DNA from: Paraglaciecola sp.
GTDB taxonomy: Bacteria; Pseudomonadota; Gammaproteobacteria; Enterobacterales; Alteromonadaceae
Assembly (NCBI RefSeq): GCF_030730205.1
Contig: NZ_JANQVQ010000304.1
Coordinates: 1 to 64,000 of the forward strand
Direction: 5' to 3'
DNA: 64,000 bases
Positions 47,072 through 58,000 of this stretch are shown here, in pieces. Within the stretch, counting starts at the first letter, position 1. Each line of letters begins with the position of its first letter. A program made the translations under genes and the position numbers. The notes under the pieces were generated by a model. That model was not told the DNA's origin. It saw nothing but the letters and a program-made list of their open reading frames with translations, and did no database searches.

Positions 47072-48214
47072 TTGATAAATGAAACATGGCCTAAAAGCGT
47101 GAATGAAAATATTGAGCCTCAATTAGATAACTTAATGGGACGATCTGACCATGATTTCGAGGCAAACTCCCGAGCGGGCTTATTTGTTTACATTGTGGCT
47201 TGGACTGTCATGCTTTTCGGTACTGGCTTTTATCAGCAGCAGCCGCTATTAAGTCTGCAACTTTCCATCGTTTTAGTGACGATTACCTTATTTCGTCTAT
47301 GCCACATTCTTTTGCACCAATATGTCTACTTCAAGCTGCCCAAAAGATGGATGCTATTGCATTATGGATTGCTGCTCACTCATGGTGCCTTTTGGTCAGT
47401 GTTGTTCACCTTAGCAATAATTGATGAGCGCTTTAGTGTTTTGTTATTAGCACTGGTGATGTTTATCGCTATTATTGCCGGTGGCGCCGTGGCGAGTTTT
47501 AGAGCTAAGTTTCTGGTGCCGCAACTTTATGTCGCTATTATGCTTGTACCGGCCATGATCTTTAGCATGCTAAAACCCGAGTTAAACGGGATCTGTTGGA
47601 TCATTATGCTGCACTGGTTTTTCTTAATTTCATTTGGCTACCGCTTAAATAAAGACTACCGCAACGCTTATAAACAAGAGCTGGATTTACAAGTTCAAAA
47701 ACAAAACCTTGATTTGTTGAGTAAGACAGATTCATTAACCAAAATTTATAATCGTCAATATTTTACTGATTGCTTTGAGTATCAATGGAAATTAGCCATT
47801 AGAAACGAATCTGTCATTGCGCTGTTGATGATTGATGTCGATGATTTTAGAGGCATAAGTTTAAAACATGGCCCGGTTTTCGGAGACAAATGTCTAGTGC
47901 ACGTCGCTGACATTATTCGAGATAGTGTTAAGCGCGTCACAGATTTGGTGGTGCGCTATGGTGGAGAGCAATTTGTGGTGATATTAACCGAAACCCAAGC
48001 TGATGTAGCGCAGAAGTTAGCTGAGCAGATTCGGCAAAATATACTGTCGAAGGACTTTGTACACGCTGACCATACTCAATTTTTAAGTGCCACCATTGGG
48101 GTTGGTGTTATCAAACCGAAACAATTTTCATCCTCTACTTTACTGATTCAAAAAGCCGAAATTGCTCTTTACCAAGCCAAGGTAAAAGGCCAAAATCGGG
48201 TAGAAGTCATGTAA
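47072..48214 (+). CDS. Membrane protein with a degenerate GGDEF domain
   Basis: The 380-residue protein has about six membrane helices (residues about 35-200), a short coiled linker and a GGDEF-fold domain (about 215-380). The start is TTG at 47072, with AGGA six bases upstream. The signature reads RYGGEQF, with Gln in place of the catalytic Glu. The usual FKxxND substrate motif reads FRGISL. An RxxD inhibitory-site motif (RVTD) stands at the expected five residues before it. Classical diguanylate cyclase activity is therefore doubtful, and c-di-GMP binding is possible. Confidence 0.85.
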   Translation: MINETWPKSVNENIEPQLDNLMGRSDHDFEANSRAGLFVYIVAWTVMLFGTGFYQQQPLLSLQLSIVLVTITLFRLCHILLHQYVYFKLPKRWMLLHYGLLLTHGAFWSVLFTLAIIDERFSVLLLALVMFIAIIAGGAVASFRAKFLVPQLYVAIMLVPAMIFSMLKPELNGICWIIMLHWFFLISFGYRLNKDYRNAYKQELDLQVQKQNLDLLSKTDSLTKIYNRQYFTDCFEYQWKLAIRNESVIALLMIDVDDFRGISLKHGPVFGDKCLVHVADIIRDSVKRVTDLVVRYGGEQFVVILTETQADVAQKLAEQIRQNILSKDFVHADHTQFLSATIGVGVIKPKQFSSSTLLIQKAEIALYQAKVKGQNRVEVM

Positions 48215-48252
48215 TTCAATGTTTATTAATTGTCATTTTTATAAGGGTTAGC

Positions 48253-48666
48253 GTGAGTATGCAAAAAACCATCGCTCTAGTGGCACATGATCATAAAAAG
48301 CCTGATTTAGTTAGCTGGGCATTGCAGCATAAAAGTGAGCTGAGTAAACATAAATTGGTAGCAACGGGCACAACTGGTGGCTTGATTGCCCAAGAATTAG
48401 GGTTAGATGTGCATCGTTATAAAAGCGGTCCCTTAGGGGGAGACCAGCAAATTGGCGCCTTGATTGCTGAAAATAGACTCGACTGCTTAGTATTTTTTTG
48501 GGATCCCCTCAATCCTGCTCCCCATGATCCAGATGTGAAAGCCTTGTTACGCTTGTGCTCAGTCTGGAATATTCCGGTCGCATGCAATACCTCAACCGCT
48601 GATATGTTAATTACTTCTCCCTTGTTCATCGATGGAGAATATCAACGCTTGTTGCCAAACTTGTAA
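48253..48666 (+). CDS. mgsA: Methylglyoxal synthase
   Basis: The 137-residue enzyme turns dihydroxyacetone phosphate into methylglyoxal. [31 protein letters not shown] (catalytic Asp) and [21 protein letters not shown] (in two parts; catalytic His) match E. coli MgsA. I keep the GTG at 48253 because AAGGG is five bases upstream; the ATG at 48259 is possible. Confidence 0.94.
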   Translation: MSMQKTIALVAHDHKKPDLVSWALQHKSELSKHKLVATGTTGGLIAQELGLDVHRYKSGPLGGDQQIGALIAENRLDCLVFFWDPLNPAPHDPDVKALLRLCSVWNIPVACNTSTADMLITSPLFIDGEYQRLLPNL

Positions 48667-48732
48667 CGTGTTGACTTAACCGTATTTAATACCCTTATTA
48701 CGGTTGAAGAGTCATTTCAACTAGGGCTTTGT

Positions 48733-48748
48733 GTAAAGCTTGTGTAAA
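48733..48748 (+). promoter_or_regulatory. Candidate CpxR box upstream of the cpxR-like gene
   Basis: Two GTAAA repeats separated by six bases fit the E. coli CpxR pattern (GTAAA spaced by about five). The site is 84 bases before the regulator start, which suggests autoregulation. Confidence 0.5.
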
Positions 48749-48831
48749 TGTGCCTCTGCACTCACTTGCAGCTGGGTTATAGTAACACTCGGTTTATCAA
48801 CATCAATCCGCTAGGATAAAGCACGAATTAC

Positions 48832-49527
48832 ATGAAAAATAAGCAGCTACTTCTCATCGATGACGATATTGAATTTACCGCTCTGCTAGTTCAATACCTC
48901 AAACCGCAAGGATACGAAATTGACGTATGCCATGACGGCGAATCGGGTTTACTCAGAGCGACGTCTAATAAAAAATATGACTTAATTTTATTAGACGTGA
49001 TGTTGCCGCGTATCGATGGCTTTGAAGTATTAAAAAAGCTGCGTATTAGTCATCACACGCCAGTATTAATGCTGACAGCCAAGGGGGATGATTTTGATAA
49101 AATCTTCGGCTTGGAGTTGGGCGCCGACGACTATTTACCTAAACCGTTTAACCATCGAGAGTTATCTGCCCGAATTAAGGCTATCGTCAGACGTATGGAA
49201 CTGCTGCCCAGTACTAGCATGCATCAAACCTTAACGCTGGATGATGTCATCATCTCCCCGTCAAACCAAATGGTAAGTTGTAACGACAGTGTTTTGGAGC
49301 TAACCGGCACTGAGTTTTCGATATTGCATTTATTAATGCTCAATCATGGAAACTTGGTTAGTAAACAGGATTTAAGTGAAAAGGTATTGGGCAGAAAGTT
49401 AGCCGCTTTTGATCGCAGTGTTGATATGCATGTTAGCAACATTAGGCGGAAGTTAAGTCACAAAAATGCAGATGAAAAAATTAAAACTCACCGCGGTGCC
49501 GGTTATATTTATATGGTTAAAAAATGA
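48832..49527 (+). CDS. cpxR: OmpR-family response regulator, CpxR-like
   Basis: The 231-residue protein has a receiver domain with an acidic pocket (LIDDD), phosphorylation site Asp55 (LLDVMLP) and Lys in YLPKPF, then a winged-helix DNA-binding domain (LTGTEFSILHLLM to HRGAGYIYM). Size and motifs fit CpxR, which responds to envelope stress. Its stop overlaps the kinase start by four bases. Confidence 0.88.
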   Translation: MKNKQLLLIDDDIEFTALLVQYLKPQGYEIDVCHDGESGLLRATSNKKYDLILLDVMLPRIDGFEVLKKLRISHHTPVLMLTAKGDDFDKIFGLELGADDYLPKPFNHRELSARIKAIVRRMELLPSTSMHQTLTLDDVIISPSNQMVSCNDSVLELTGTEFSILHLLMLNHGNLVSKQDLSEKVLGRKLAAFDRSVDMHVSNIRRKLSHKNADEKIKTHRGAGYIYMVKK

Positions 49528-50957
49528 AATTCTTATCTCATTTTAATCCCGCTAACCACCTGTATATCAAGTTGTTTTTATGGTTTTGGATCGTCACCGT
49601 TATTATGATGAGTGGGTCCATGTGGATCATGAAACAATTAAGTGATGAGGTGCGATTTAGCCCAATGCGCTCAGCGGATGTCAGTGAGCTCAATTATTAC
49701 ACTCAAATTTTGCAAGATAGATTGCACCAGCAAGTCAAAACCGAAAGCATAGATAACGTGGTATTGCACATGGGCAAGCGAAATCAAATCGGTTTAGTGC
49801 TGGTGGATGTTGCGGATGGCCGTGTTATTAGCTCTTTACCCCCTCGTATGGGAATAAATGAAAATGCCTTTTTAAAACTCGCGCCCTCTACCTCACCCAT
49901 CAGTGTCGATATAGGCTTAGGTAGTTTTGTGGGGCCAAGTTCGATTATTTACTCGGGCAAAAACTACTTATTGTTTGTGGGAAGGCTCGCCCCCCCAGAG
50001 TTTATGGGCAGAGTAAAGCGCCAGCATCCGGAATTTATTTTTGCCATTGCGTTGTCGATAAGCGCGTTACTGTGCTTTTGGTTTGCACGTTCATTAGTCA
50101 ACCCCATAAAACAATTGCAGGATGCCAGTAAGCAAATGGCGACAGGAAATTTAGCCATCCGAGTTGGTAGTGCGAGCAAGCGCCGGGATGAAATAGGGCG
50201 TTTAGGCCGTGATTTTAATTTTATGTCAGAGCAAGTTGAGCGTTTGATGGGCAGTCAAAAACGCTTGCTTGCCGACATTTCACATGAGCTACGCTCACCC
50301 TTAGCGCGTTTACAATTATCGATCGGCATTTTACAGCAACAATGTGAAGAGGATGAGGCTGAGCGCATAGAAAAGGATGTATTACTGTCGTCAATTACGC
50401 GCATTGAAAAAGAAGCCGCGCAAATCGATAAAATGATAGCTCAGGTGCTTACTTTGTCTCGTTTAGATAACCCTCAGTCATTGCTGCACAAAAGCATAGT
50501 GGATATTCAGTCATTACTGGTGCCCCTTATTAGTGACGCTCGATTTGAGGCGCAGGAACAAAATAAGCACATCATTTTTGATTCGGCGCAGCACTGTTAT
50601 TTAGATGGCGATGGCCAAATGTTAGCCAGTGCAATCGAAAATGTGCTCAGAAACGCCATCAATTACGCCAGCAATATCATCGAGGTCTCTCTGGTTCATC
50701 AAGACTCTTGGTTGACTATAGATATAAGGGATGATGGAAAAGGCATTGAACAAGAGCAATTGAGTCGGATTTTTGAGCCTTTCTATCGTGAATCGCTGGC
50801 TCGGGACAGAGCATCGGGTGGGGTAGGCTTGGGGTTGGCGATTGCCTACCAAGCGATACTTCAACATCAAGGTAAGATCCGAGCGGTAAATTTACCCAAT
50901 GGAGGACTAAGCGTTACGATTACCTTGCCCACAGTTAATGACGCAGCGCTAACCTAA
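49524..50957 (+). CDS. cpxA: Sensor histidine kinase, CpxA-like
   Basis: The 477-residue protein has two membrane helices (about 14-36 and 174-192) around a periplasmic domain, then HAMP, the phosphoacceptor His254 in ADISHELRSPLARLQ, and an ATPase with N (ENVLRNAINYA), G1 (DDGKGI) and G2 (GGVGLGLAI) boxes. LMGSQKRLLADISHEL is close to CpxA of enterobacteria. It probably phosphorylates the preceding regulator. Confidence 0.88.
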   Translation: MKFLSHFNPANHLYIKLFLWFWIVTVIMMSGSMWIMKQLSDEVRFSPMRSADVSELNYYTQILQDRLHQQVKTESIDNVVLHMGKRNQIGLVLVDVADGRVISSLPPRMGINENAFLKLAPSTSPISVDIGLGSFVGPSSIIYSGKNYLLFVGRLAPPEFMGRVKRQHPEFIFAIALSISALLCFWFARSLVNPIKQLQDASKQMATGNLAIRVGSASKRRDEIGRLGRDFNFMSEQVERLMGSQKRLLADISHELRSPLARLQLSIGILQQQCEEDEAERIEKDVLLSSITRIEKEAAQIDKMIAQVLTLSRLDNPQSLLHKSIVDIQSLLVPLISDARFEAQEQNKHIIFDSAQHCYLDGDGQMLASAIENVLRNAINYASNIIEVSLVHQDSWLTIDIRDDGKGIEQEQLSRIFEPFYRESLARDRASGGVGLGLAIAYQAILQHQGKIRAVNLPNGGLSVTITLPTVNDAALT

Positions 50958-51061
50958 ATCAATGGCGCTTACCCGTGATTTTCGTTAACGTAGCTTTACA
51001 TTTAAACAGCTTGTGAATATTTATAAAGTAAGCAGGATTTTACGTCAGCAAAGGGGCCGAG

Positions 51062-51496
51062 ATGCTTGTCAGTAAGTTAATGACTCAACCTATAGTCAGT
51101 GTTGGGCTTGATGATACGTTAAAAGTAGTAAAACATATTTTTGAAAACGCTAAGTTTCATCATTTACTTGTGGTTGAAGACGGGGTGTTATTCGGGGTGT
51201 TATCTGACCGAGATTTGTTAAAAGCCTTAAGCCCCTTTATTGGCACCCCTAGAGAAACACCCCATGACACGGTTACCCTAAATCGTAAAGTGCATCAAAT
51301 AATGACTCGTAAACCGATTACCTTGTTACCGAATGCCGATGTACATACTGCTATCAGTATTTTTAATCGCTATAATATTTCATGTATTCCAATTGTAAAT
51401 GAAGACGGTAAACCCGTTGGTATTGTAAGTTGGCGCGATATTTTGCGTTCAATTGAAAACAGTTATATGAAAAAGCAGAGTAAAAAGCCGCACTAA
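51062..51496 (+). CDS. CBS-domain-pair protein
   Basis: The 144-residue protein consists of two CBS motifs: residues about 7-60 (MTQPIVSVGLDDTLKVVKHIF, then GVLSDRDLL) and about 82-136 (MTRKPITLLPNADVHTAISIF in two parts, then GIVSWRDIL). It should bind an adenosine nucleotide. It is similar in design to, but not a copy of, the CBS gene at 13114. It may be cotranscribed with the kinase gene, about 100 bases upstream. Confidence 0.85.
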   Translation: MLVSKLMTQPIVSVGLDDTLKVVKHIFENAKFHHLLVVEDGVLFGVLSDRDLLKALSPFIGTPRETPHDTVTLNRKVHQIMTRKPITLLPNADVHTAISIFNRYNISCIPIVNEDGKPVGIVSWRDILRSIENSYMKKQSKKPH

Positions 51497-51573
51497 TAAT
51501 TTGAGTAAAAGCATCGTCAGTTTACGTCTCACTTGATACCATAGTTGCTTAATACCTAGGCCTTTTTACCCTG

Positions 51574-52551
51574 ATGACTGATTCTTTTTTATTAAGCTCA
51601 GATGAGCGACTCGCCAAAACGTACATCGACCTTATCCAACCTTTTTGGAAAAAGCATGTTCAACATGGGCAGGTTATTACCCATGACAAGCTGAGTCTCG
51701 CCTATGCGTGGGTTAAACACCCCAATGCCATTGGTTCAATTGTTATTTCGTCAGGCCGTATCGAAGCCTATGTAAAATATAAGGAGGTGATGTATGACCT
51801 CTATCAAAATGGCTACTCGGTTTTTATTCATGATCATCGCGGCCAAGGATTGTCTGACCGGATGACGGGCAATCCACATATGGGTTACGTTGATGACTTT
51901 GGCGACTACGTTGCTGATCTTGATCTGTTTATACAGCAAATCGTCTTACCCAATAGTCAAGAAAAACCGCACTTGTTATGTCATTCTATGGGCAGTGCAA
52001 TAGGGGCTTTGTATTGCATGCATCATCCAGGACAGATTAAATCCGCGGTATTTATGGCGCCTATGTTTGGTATCAGGCCTGCTTTACCCAGTTGGCTTGC
52101 CAGTTTGTTAGTGACTGTTCACGTTGGATTTAATCGTTTGTTAGGAAGGCCGCATGGCTATTTCATTGGGCAAAAAAATTATGTTAGTCATGGCTTTAAA
52201 AACAACAGACTGACAAGCAGTGAAGTCCGTTATGCGATCTTTCGACAAGAATATGCTGACCTACCCGAGGTGCAATTAGGCGGCGTAACAGGGCATTGGT
52301 TGCATGCCGCTGGTAAGGCGATGGACACCATTGAACATAAAGCAGAGAAATTTTGCATTCCTAGTCTTGCTATCCAGGCTGGTGATGATCAGGTGGTAGA
52401 TAATGCCCGGCAACGTCGAGTCGTGGCTAAATTACGTACCTGTAAATTGCACACTATTGTAAATGCACAACACGAAATTTTAATGGAGCGAGATGTGTAT
52501 CGTCGACCAGCTCTGCGAGCAGCTTTAACATTTTTTGCTGAACATCACTAA
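51574..52551 (+). CDS. Alpha/beta hydrolase, lysophospholipase L2 (PldB)-like
   Basis: The 325-residue protein has the serine-hydrolase fold with HDHRGQGLSDR, a nucleophile elbow LLCHSMGSAIG, a late Asp region (AGDDQVVDN) and a catalytic His in NAQHEILME. The order and spacing match PldB and monoacylglycerol lipases of gammaproteobacteria. No signal peptide was seen. The natural substrate, probably lysophospholipid, is inferred from the family. Confidence 0.83.
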   Translation: MTDSFLLSSDERLAKTYIDLIQPFWKKHVQHGQVITHDKLSLAYAWVKHPNAIGSIVISSGRIEAYVKYKEVMYDLYQNGYSVFIHDHRGQGLSDRMTGNPHMGYVDDFGDYVADLDLFIQQIVLPNSQEKPHLLCHSMGSAIGALYCMHHPGQIKSAVFMAPMFGIRPALPSWLASLLVTVHVGFNRLLGRPHGYFIGQKNYVSHGFKNNRLTSSEVRYAIFRQEYADLPEVQLGGVTGHWLHAAGKAMDTIEHKAEKFCIPSLAIQAGDDQVVDNARQRRVVAKLRTCKLHTIVNAQHEILMERDVYRRPALRAALTFFAEHH

Positions 52552-52635
52552 GTCTTTAGGGGGTGAGTGAAAAAGTTGGATCGCAAATTAAATGCTAAAT
52601 TCGGATTTTTTAACTAATTAAGAGTCAGCTACTAG

Positions 52636-53100
52636 ATGTTAGATATTGTATTGTACCAACCTGAAATACCACCCAACACCGGTAATATTATCCGTTTATG
52701 TGCCAATACCGGATTTAACCTGCATTTGATTGAACCACTAGGCTTTGATTGGGACGATAAAAAAGTGCGCCGTGCGGGATTGGATTACCATGAATTTGCT
52801 AAAGTACAGCGTTACGCTGATCTATCCGCCTACGTTACCGCTCGTCAGCCCTCTCGCATTTTTGCTTGTACCACCAAAGGTAAGGCCTATTTTGCTGACG
52901 CTAAGTTTGAAAAAGGCGATGCTTTGCTGTTTGGTCCTGAAACACGTGGCTTACCCATGGATATCATTGAATCCTTGCCTGCGGAACAGCGTCTTCGGAT
53001 CCCCATGTTACCAGAGAGTCGCAGTATGAACTTATCAAATGCAGTATCAGTATTTGTGTATGAAGCGTGGCGTCAATTGGACTTTGCTGGGGCGGTGTAA
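52636..53100 (+). CDS. trmL: tRNA (cytidine/uridine-34-2'-O)-methyltransferase TrmL
   Basis: The 154-residue SPOUT methyltransferase begins [21 protein letters not shown] and has FGPETRGLP and [18 protein letters not shown], the trefoil-knot SAM motifs. TrmL methylates the ribose of the wobble base in two leucine tRNAs. The gene converges on the fecR-like gene, 13 bases away. Confidence 0.95.
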   Translation: MLDIVLYQPEIPPNTGNIIRLCANTGFNLHLIEPLGFDWDDKKVRRAGLDYHEFAKVQRYADLSAYVTARQPSRIFACTTKGKAYFADAKFEKGDALLFGPETRGLPMDIIESLPAEQRLRIPMLPESRSMNLSNAVSVFVYEAWRQLDFAGAV

Positions 53101-53103
53101 TAA

Positions 53104-53128
53104 CAACCTCAGGCTAGAGCTGAGGTTG
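53104..53128. terminator. Hairpin at the trmL/fecR-like convergence
   Basis: CAACCTCAG pairs with CTGAGGTTG around a seven-base loop. It overlaps the last codons of the fecR-like gene and lacks a T-tract, so the terminator role is tentative. Confidence 0.4.
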
Positions 53129-54166
53129 GTGGCTCGCTTGCAATAGAATGGTTTGACCATCGACGCGCTGATGTTCAATGGCAAAATTCTGTTCCAGCGC
53201 AGTTAATAAGCCCTCAATGTCATTAGTGCGAAACAAACCTGCTATTTGTAGCGTTTTTAGTTGTTCATCAGCTACCTTGAAATGATAGGGGGTGTAGCGA
53301 CTGATTTCTTTTAAGGCATCCGCCAAGGATTCGCCTCTAAAAATGAGTTCGCCTTTTTGCCAAGATAAATCCACTTCAATTTCCGATGTTTTCAGCTGTA
53401 ATATCTGCGGTTGTTGAGCACTCAGTTCTACTTTTTCACCTTTACTTACCGCTAGGGAAGCATGAGATAAACGCACACTCTGCTGAGTAAGAGGCGTGCT
53501 ATTGTCAAAGGACTGATCTGCCACCAATACCTTGCCGTCGGTCACAATTAGCTCAACGCCGGTATCTTGCAGTTGCACGTTAAAAGCGGTGCCAACGGCT
53601 TGAATAATCTTTCCGCCAGCATAAACACTCAAAGGCTGCTTAGTATTATGGGCAACAGTAACATGCAGCTCACCTTTTACTAATTCAAATAAACGTTGTT
53701 TATCGGTATATGTGACTTTTACCTGAGTGTTGGTATTTAACACAACCTTGGTTTTGTCTTGCAAGTAAAAGGTAGCGTGTTCGCCCACTTTGGTTGCGTA
53801 AACATTTTCAGAGTAAATATGTTGTGCCGTTAAACTATTTTGTTGATTTATTGACCATTGGTAAGCGCCAATCGAAAAAAGGCTGGCAAAAATAATACTT
53901 GCCGCAACGGCCCAACGTTGACCACTAACCTTAGATGCGTGATTGGGGGTATGAGGAACGACGTCGCTAAGATGATTTAATACATCCATTTTACCCCATA
54001 GATTTGCCATTTTAGTTAGCACCCTACGATGCTCTTTATTTGCAATTAACCATTGCTCTAGTTCATTCGCTTCTGTTGGGCTTAAGCCTCTGTCTAATTT
54101 ACTTATCCATTCGCTGGCTTGCTCAATATATTGTTCGTCCGACTTTAACGGGTACACATTACTCAT
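53114..54166 (-). CDS. FecR-family anti-sigma/sigma regulator
   Basis: The 350-residue protein has an N-terminal cytoplasmic helix region (ASEWISKLDRGLSPTEANELEQWL), one membrane helix (about 88-106) and a periplasmic FecR domain (TKVGEHATFYLQDKTKVVLNTNTQVKV, in two parts). A C-terminal STN-interacting-type region (FRGESLADALKEISRYTPYHF) follows. It would transmit the signal from the STN receptor to the sigma factor. Its ATG overlaps the sigma stop by four bases (ATGA), so the two are coupled. Confidence 0.9.
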   Translation of the reverse strand: MSNVYPLKSDEQYIEQASEWISKLDRGLSPTEANELEQWLIANKEHRRVLTKMANLWGKMDVLNHLSDVVPHTPNHASKVSGQRWAVAASIIFASLFSIGAYQWSINQQNSLTAQHIYSENVYATKVGEHATFYLQDKTKVVLNTNTQVKVTYTDKQRLFELVKGELHVTVAHNTKQPLSVYAGGKIIQAVGTAFNVQLQDTGVELIVTDGKVLVADQSFDNSTPLTQQSVRLSHASLAVSKGEKVELSAQQPQILQLKTSEIEVDLSWQKGELIFRGESLADALKEISRYTPYHFKVADEQLKTLQIAGLFRTNDIEGLLTALEQNFAIEHQRVDGQTILLQASHQPQL

Positions 54167-54732
54167 TTTCTTATCCCCCGTGTTGTCAAATTGTGTTTTG
54201 TGGCTTGAGTCAATTCACTTTCTTTTTGCATCATATAGCTCGCACAACGTTTCAACCCATCAGCGATATGTTTTTCAACGGTACTCTGAGTGATAGACAG
54301 CTCTTTGGCGATTTCTTTTTGTGAATAGCCGTAGACTTTTTTTAATACAAACACTCGCCGGCACTGCAATGGTAAACGTCTTACGCTTTCGCAAAAATAA
54401 GCAAATTCTTCATTACTTGCCGCTTGTTGAAATAAGGTATCTTCGTTCGTGTCAACGTCATATTGATCATCATTTTCAACACTATCACTTAAGCGACTTT
54501 CTGCTTTTTTTACATAATCTAACGCTAAATTACGTGCCGTTTTCATGACAAAAGATTTGCTGTGGGTTATGGCATCATGATTTTCTATTTGGCAAATTCG
54601 CACGTATGTTTCTTGCACTATATCTTCTATTTCTTTTGGCGGCACGATACGTGACACCATTCGAACAATACTGGTTTTTGCCAGCATAAACGTGTCGAAT
54701 AAACCTGATTTTTTGAAATCGGGATGAGCCAT
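54163..54732 (-). CDS. ECF sigma factor, FecI-type
   Basis: The 189-residue sigma-70 family protein has region 2 (EIEDIVQETYVRICQI) and region 4 with a helix-turn-helix (YSQKEIAKELSITQSTVEKHI). It lacks region 3, as ECF sigmas do. Together with the overlapping fecR-like gene and the divergent STN receptor it makes a complete cell-surface signalling set. The target promoter is expected in the 54733-55014 gap, but I could not assign it reliably. Confidence 0.9.
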   Translation of the reverse strand: MAHPDFKKSGLFDTFMLAKTSIVRMVSRIVPPKEIEDIVQETYVRICQIENHDAITHSKSFVMKTARNLALDYVKKAESRLSDSVENDDQYDVDTNEDTLFQQAASNEEFAYFCESVRRLPLQCRRVFVLKKVYGYSQKEIAKELSITQSTVEKHIADGLKRCASYMMQKESELTQATKHNLTTRGIRK

Positions 54733-55080
54733 AATTGTCCAGTTATTTTTGCTTTCAGGAATAAGACGATTGAAAACTGAAATTCCTCCATTTTATTTTA
54801 GGTAATCCAGTTTGGTTAAGAATATTCTATTAATATCAGTCGCTTATTTTGAGTGGAAGACTTAAGTTTATTTATTCCATTAGGTATGATTTATGTAATT
54901 AAGTTGTTAAATTATGCCATCGATATGAAATCAAAGAATAGCTTTTTTGCTACGGTATTTAATAGTGGGCGCGAAAAAAAAGTTTTAATGAGGTTAGTTT
55001 GAGTCCTTTAAATCATGTGCAACTGGTTTTTCATTTTGCCGTCTAAAACTTGTTCATCGCCCTTCGATACGAAAGATTTA

Positions 55081-58000
55081 ATGTCTGGGTTTGCGCCTAT
55101 GCGCACACTTCCTCATTTTATATTGGCTAGCAGCATATTGGCTTTTGCTGGCCCTAATAAAGCGCAAACTTTACCCGTCTTACCCATAAGAGCCTGCTCA
55201 ATCAATTTTGCCATTGAAGAAAAGTCAGCGGATGAAGCACTCATTGAATTTGCCAAACAAACTTCCTTAACCGTGGTATTTCCTTTCAACAAAGTTAAAG
55301 AAAGTATGGCCAACGGACTTAGTGGGCAATATTGCCCCGCACAAGCCATTGAGTTGCTACTTGCCAACACCGGTTTGGCTGCTGAGTTTAGCAATAGTGG
55401 AACCTTAGTCATTAAGTTGTCAGAGGATACACAAAACCAAAAACACCAATCGCTGCTGTCGCATGTTATCGAATTGTTCACTGACGAAGGAGACAGTCTG
55501 CTCACTTACCCAGAAGCGATGGACGCTGAATATGAATTGATTTTAGTCAAGGGCATGCGGGCTAGTGCACAACGAGCTATGGATTTTAAGCAGAGTTCTC
55601 TCGAAGTGGTAGACGCGATAAAAGCCGAGGACATAGGTAAGTTTCCGGACTTAAATTTAGCTGAATCTTTGCAGCGCATCACTGGGGTGTCGATTGATCG
55701 CTCAGAAGGGGAGGGACAGTTTGTTACTGTGCGAGGTTTTGGTCCTCAGTTCAATACCGTTTTAACCAATGGGCGACGTTTAGCTACCGACAACCAGGGC
55801 CGTGAATTCAGCTTTGACACCCTAGCGTCTGAATTAGTTAGCGGTGTCAGTGTCACAAAAACATTTTCTGCCGCCACGCAGTCTGGTGGCATAGGTTCAA
55901 CAATCAACATTGAAACGGCTCGCCCCTTCAGTGAGCGTGGATTTAAAGTGGCTGGTAGTGTTAAAGCCATGTTCGATGATAATAGCGAACAAACTACCCC
56001 GCAAGGAACCCTGCTAGTGAGCCATAGCAATGATGTCTTTGGTTGGTTACTGTCTTTTTCTCAACAAGAACATGAAGCCCGAATTAATGAAGCACAAACT
56101 GATGGTTGGTTGCTCAATACCAATATCCCGCAAGAGGAGTTAACAACGTCGAGTGACAACATTTTTGTTCCTCGAAATTACGACCAGCGAGTTAGGTTTG
56201 ACAAACGAACTCGAACTGGTGGCACCATGGTTTTGCAATATCGCCCCAATCCTGATGTGGATTTAAGTCTAGATTATTTAAGTTCTAGTTTTAATGTTCG
56301 GACGCAATCTACGTCCATGGGGCACTGGTTTACATCGAGTAATCTCGAAGATGTAATAACGGACGAAAATGGTACGGTGATTGAGTTTTCACAAAATGTC
56401 GGGCACGCCACTGATTTTCATTCGCGCACATTTGATAGACCATCAAAAATAAGTGCTTTGGGATTCAATGTCGCATGGCAAGCAAGCCCTAATTTCAGCT
56501 TTCATGTTGATGCTTCGCTATCTGATGCTTCTTTTAAAGACACCCAAGGGGCTGCAAATGCTTTGTCTTTAGTGGGGTATTTGAATCGATCCCACTTTGC
56601 TTTGTATGAAAATGCTATTTTACCAGCGATTTCGGGATTCGCTGAAGCCAATCCTTATATCATCAATGCAGAAGGTGAAATGGCTGGCGTATCAGATTAC
56701 CTTGATCCCGCAAATGGTAAAGCCCATGTCATGCTGCGCCGAGGTTGGAATTTGCGAGACGAACTTGAGCAATTTCGTACTGATGGGGTGTGGGACAGCC
56801 CTTGGCAACACCTTCATTCCGTGTCATTTGGATGGATGTCGAGTCGGCAAATTAAACATATCGAACGCTGGGATAATGAATATAACTTTGTACACTGTTC
56901 ATTTTGTGGCTATTTTAGCGAGCCTGACCTTCCCGATAATTTTCAACAAGTATTTGATGCTGGTGATGATTTTTTACAAGGTATCAGCGGCAGTCAGGGT
57001 ATTCCTCATGTGTGGCTAAGGCATAGTGGAGAAGACGTATTTACGTTTTTAGAATCAATTAGTGACGTAAGTTTTGCTGCCGTAAAGCGAGATAATTCAT
57101 TTACCCTGCAAGAACAAGTTAATGCCGCCTATCTTGATTTCAGTTTTTCAGCGCAGCTCCTGCAACGCGATATTAGTATAAAAACCGGACTGCGATTTGA
57201 AGATACTCAAGTCAGTGTCGTGGGTATCGAAGCTGACCTAATTGCGCTAACGGTGCTAGACCAAACTGAATTAGGGCAAGTGTACTCCGAACCCAGAGCG
57301 CTGAATAAAACATCTGATTATCAGCATTGGCTACCGAGTTTTACTGCTAAATGGGAGCTAAGCGATAACGTGGCGGCGCGCTTCGCGATGTCACGTAGTT
57401 TGACTCGCCCAACCATGAGTCAGATGTCGCCTAGTTTAACAATTGAAACAACACGCCAGGGCGGTGATTTGAGAGTCAGTTCGGGTAACCCGGCCTTGCA
57501 GGCTTTTGAATCTCAAAATCTTGATCTTGCCCTAGAGTGGTATTTTGCCGATGCCAGTTATATGTCACTGAGTTATTTTCGTAAAAAAGTGGACAACTTC
57601 ATTGTTAGCCAAACATCTAAACTTGTCATCAATGGCGTCACTGATCCCAGTACCGGTAGTGATAGCAGTCAAGCAGATGCTGATGATCACATTGCGATCT
57701 TTGAGTTAACTCAGCCAGTGAACAGTGAAACTGCTACGGTTGCCGGTTGGGAACTTGCCTTTCAGTACAGTTTTACCTCAGGATTTGGCCTTATTGCCAA
57801 CTCGACCATCGTAGACAGCAATGCCAAATTAGACCGTGAAAATATCAGTCAAAAGTTCGCATTAACTGGCTTAAGTAATTCCAAAAATCTCATTTTATAT
57901 TACGAACACGATCCTATCCAAATTCGTCTCGCTTGGAATCAGCGTGACGGCTTTTTACAATCGTTAACCCAGATACAAGGAGGGGAACCAACGATTGTTC

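Noticed and set aside
55004..55009. TCCTTT resembling the -10 element of FecI-dependent promoters, before the STN receptor
   Set aside because: No matching GGAAAT-type -35 was found at the required 17-base spacing.
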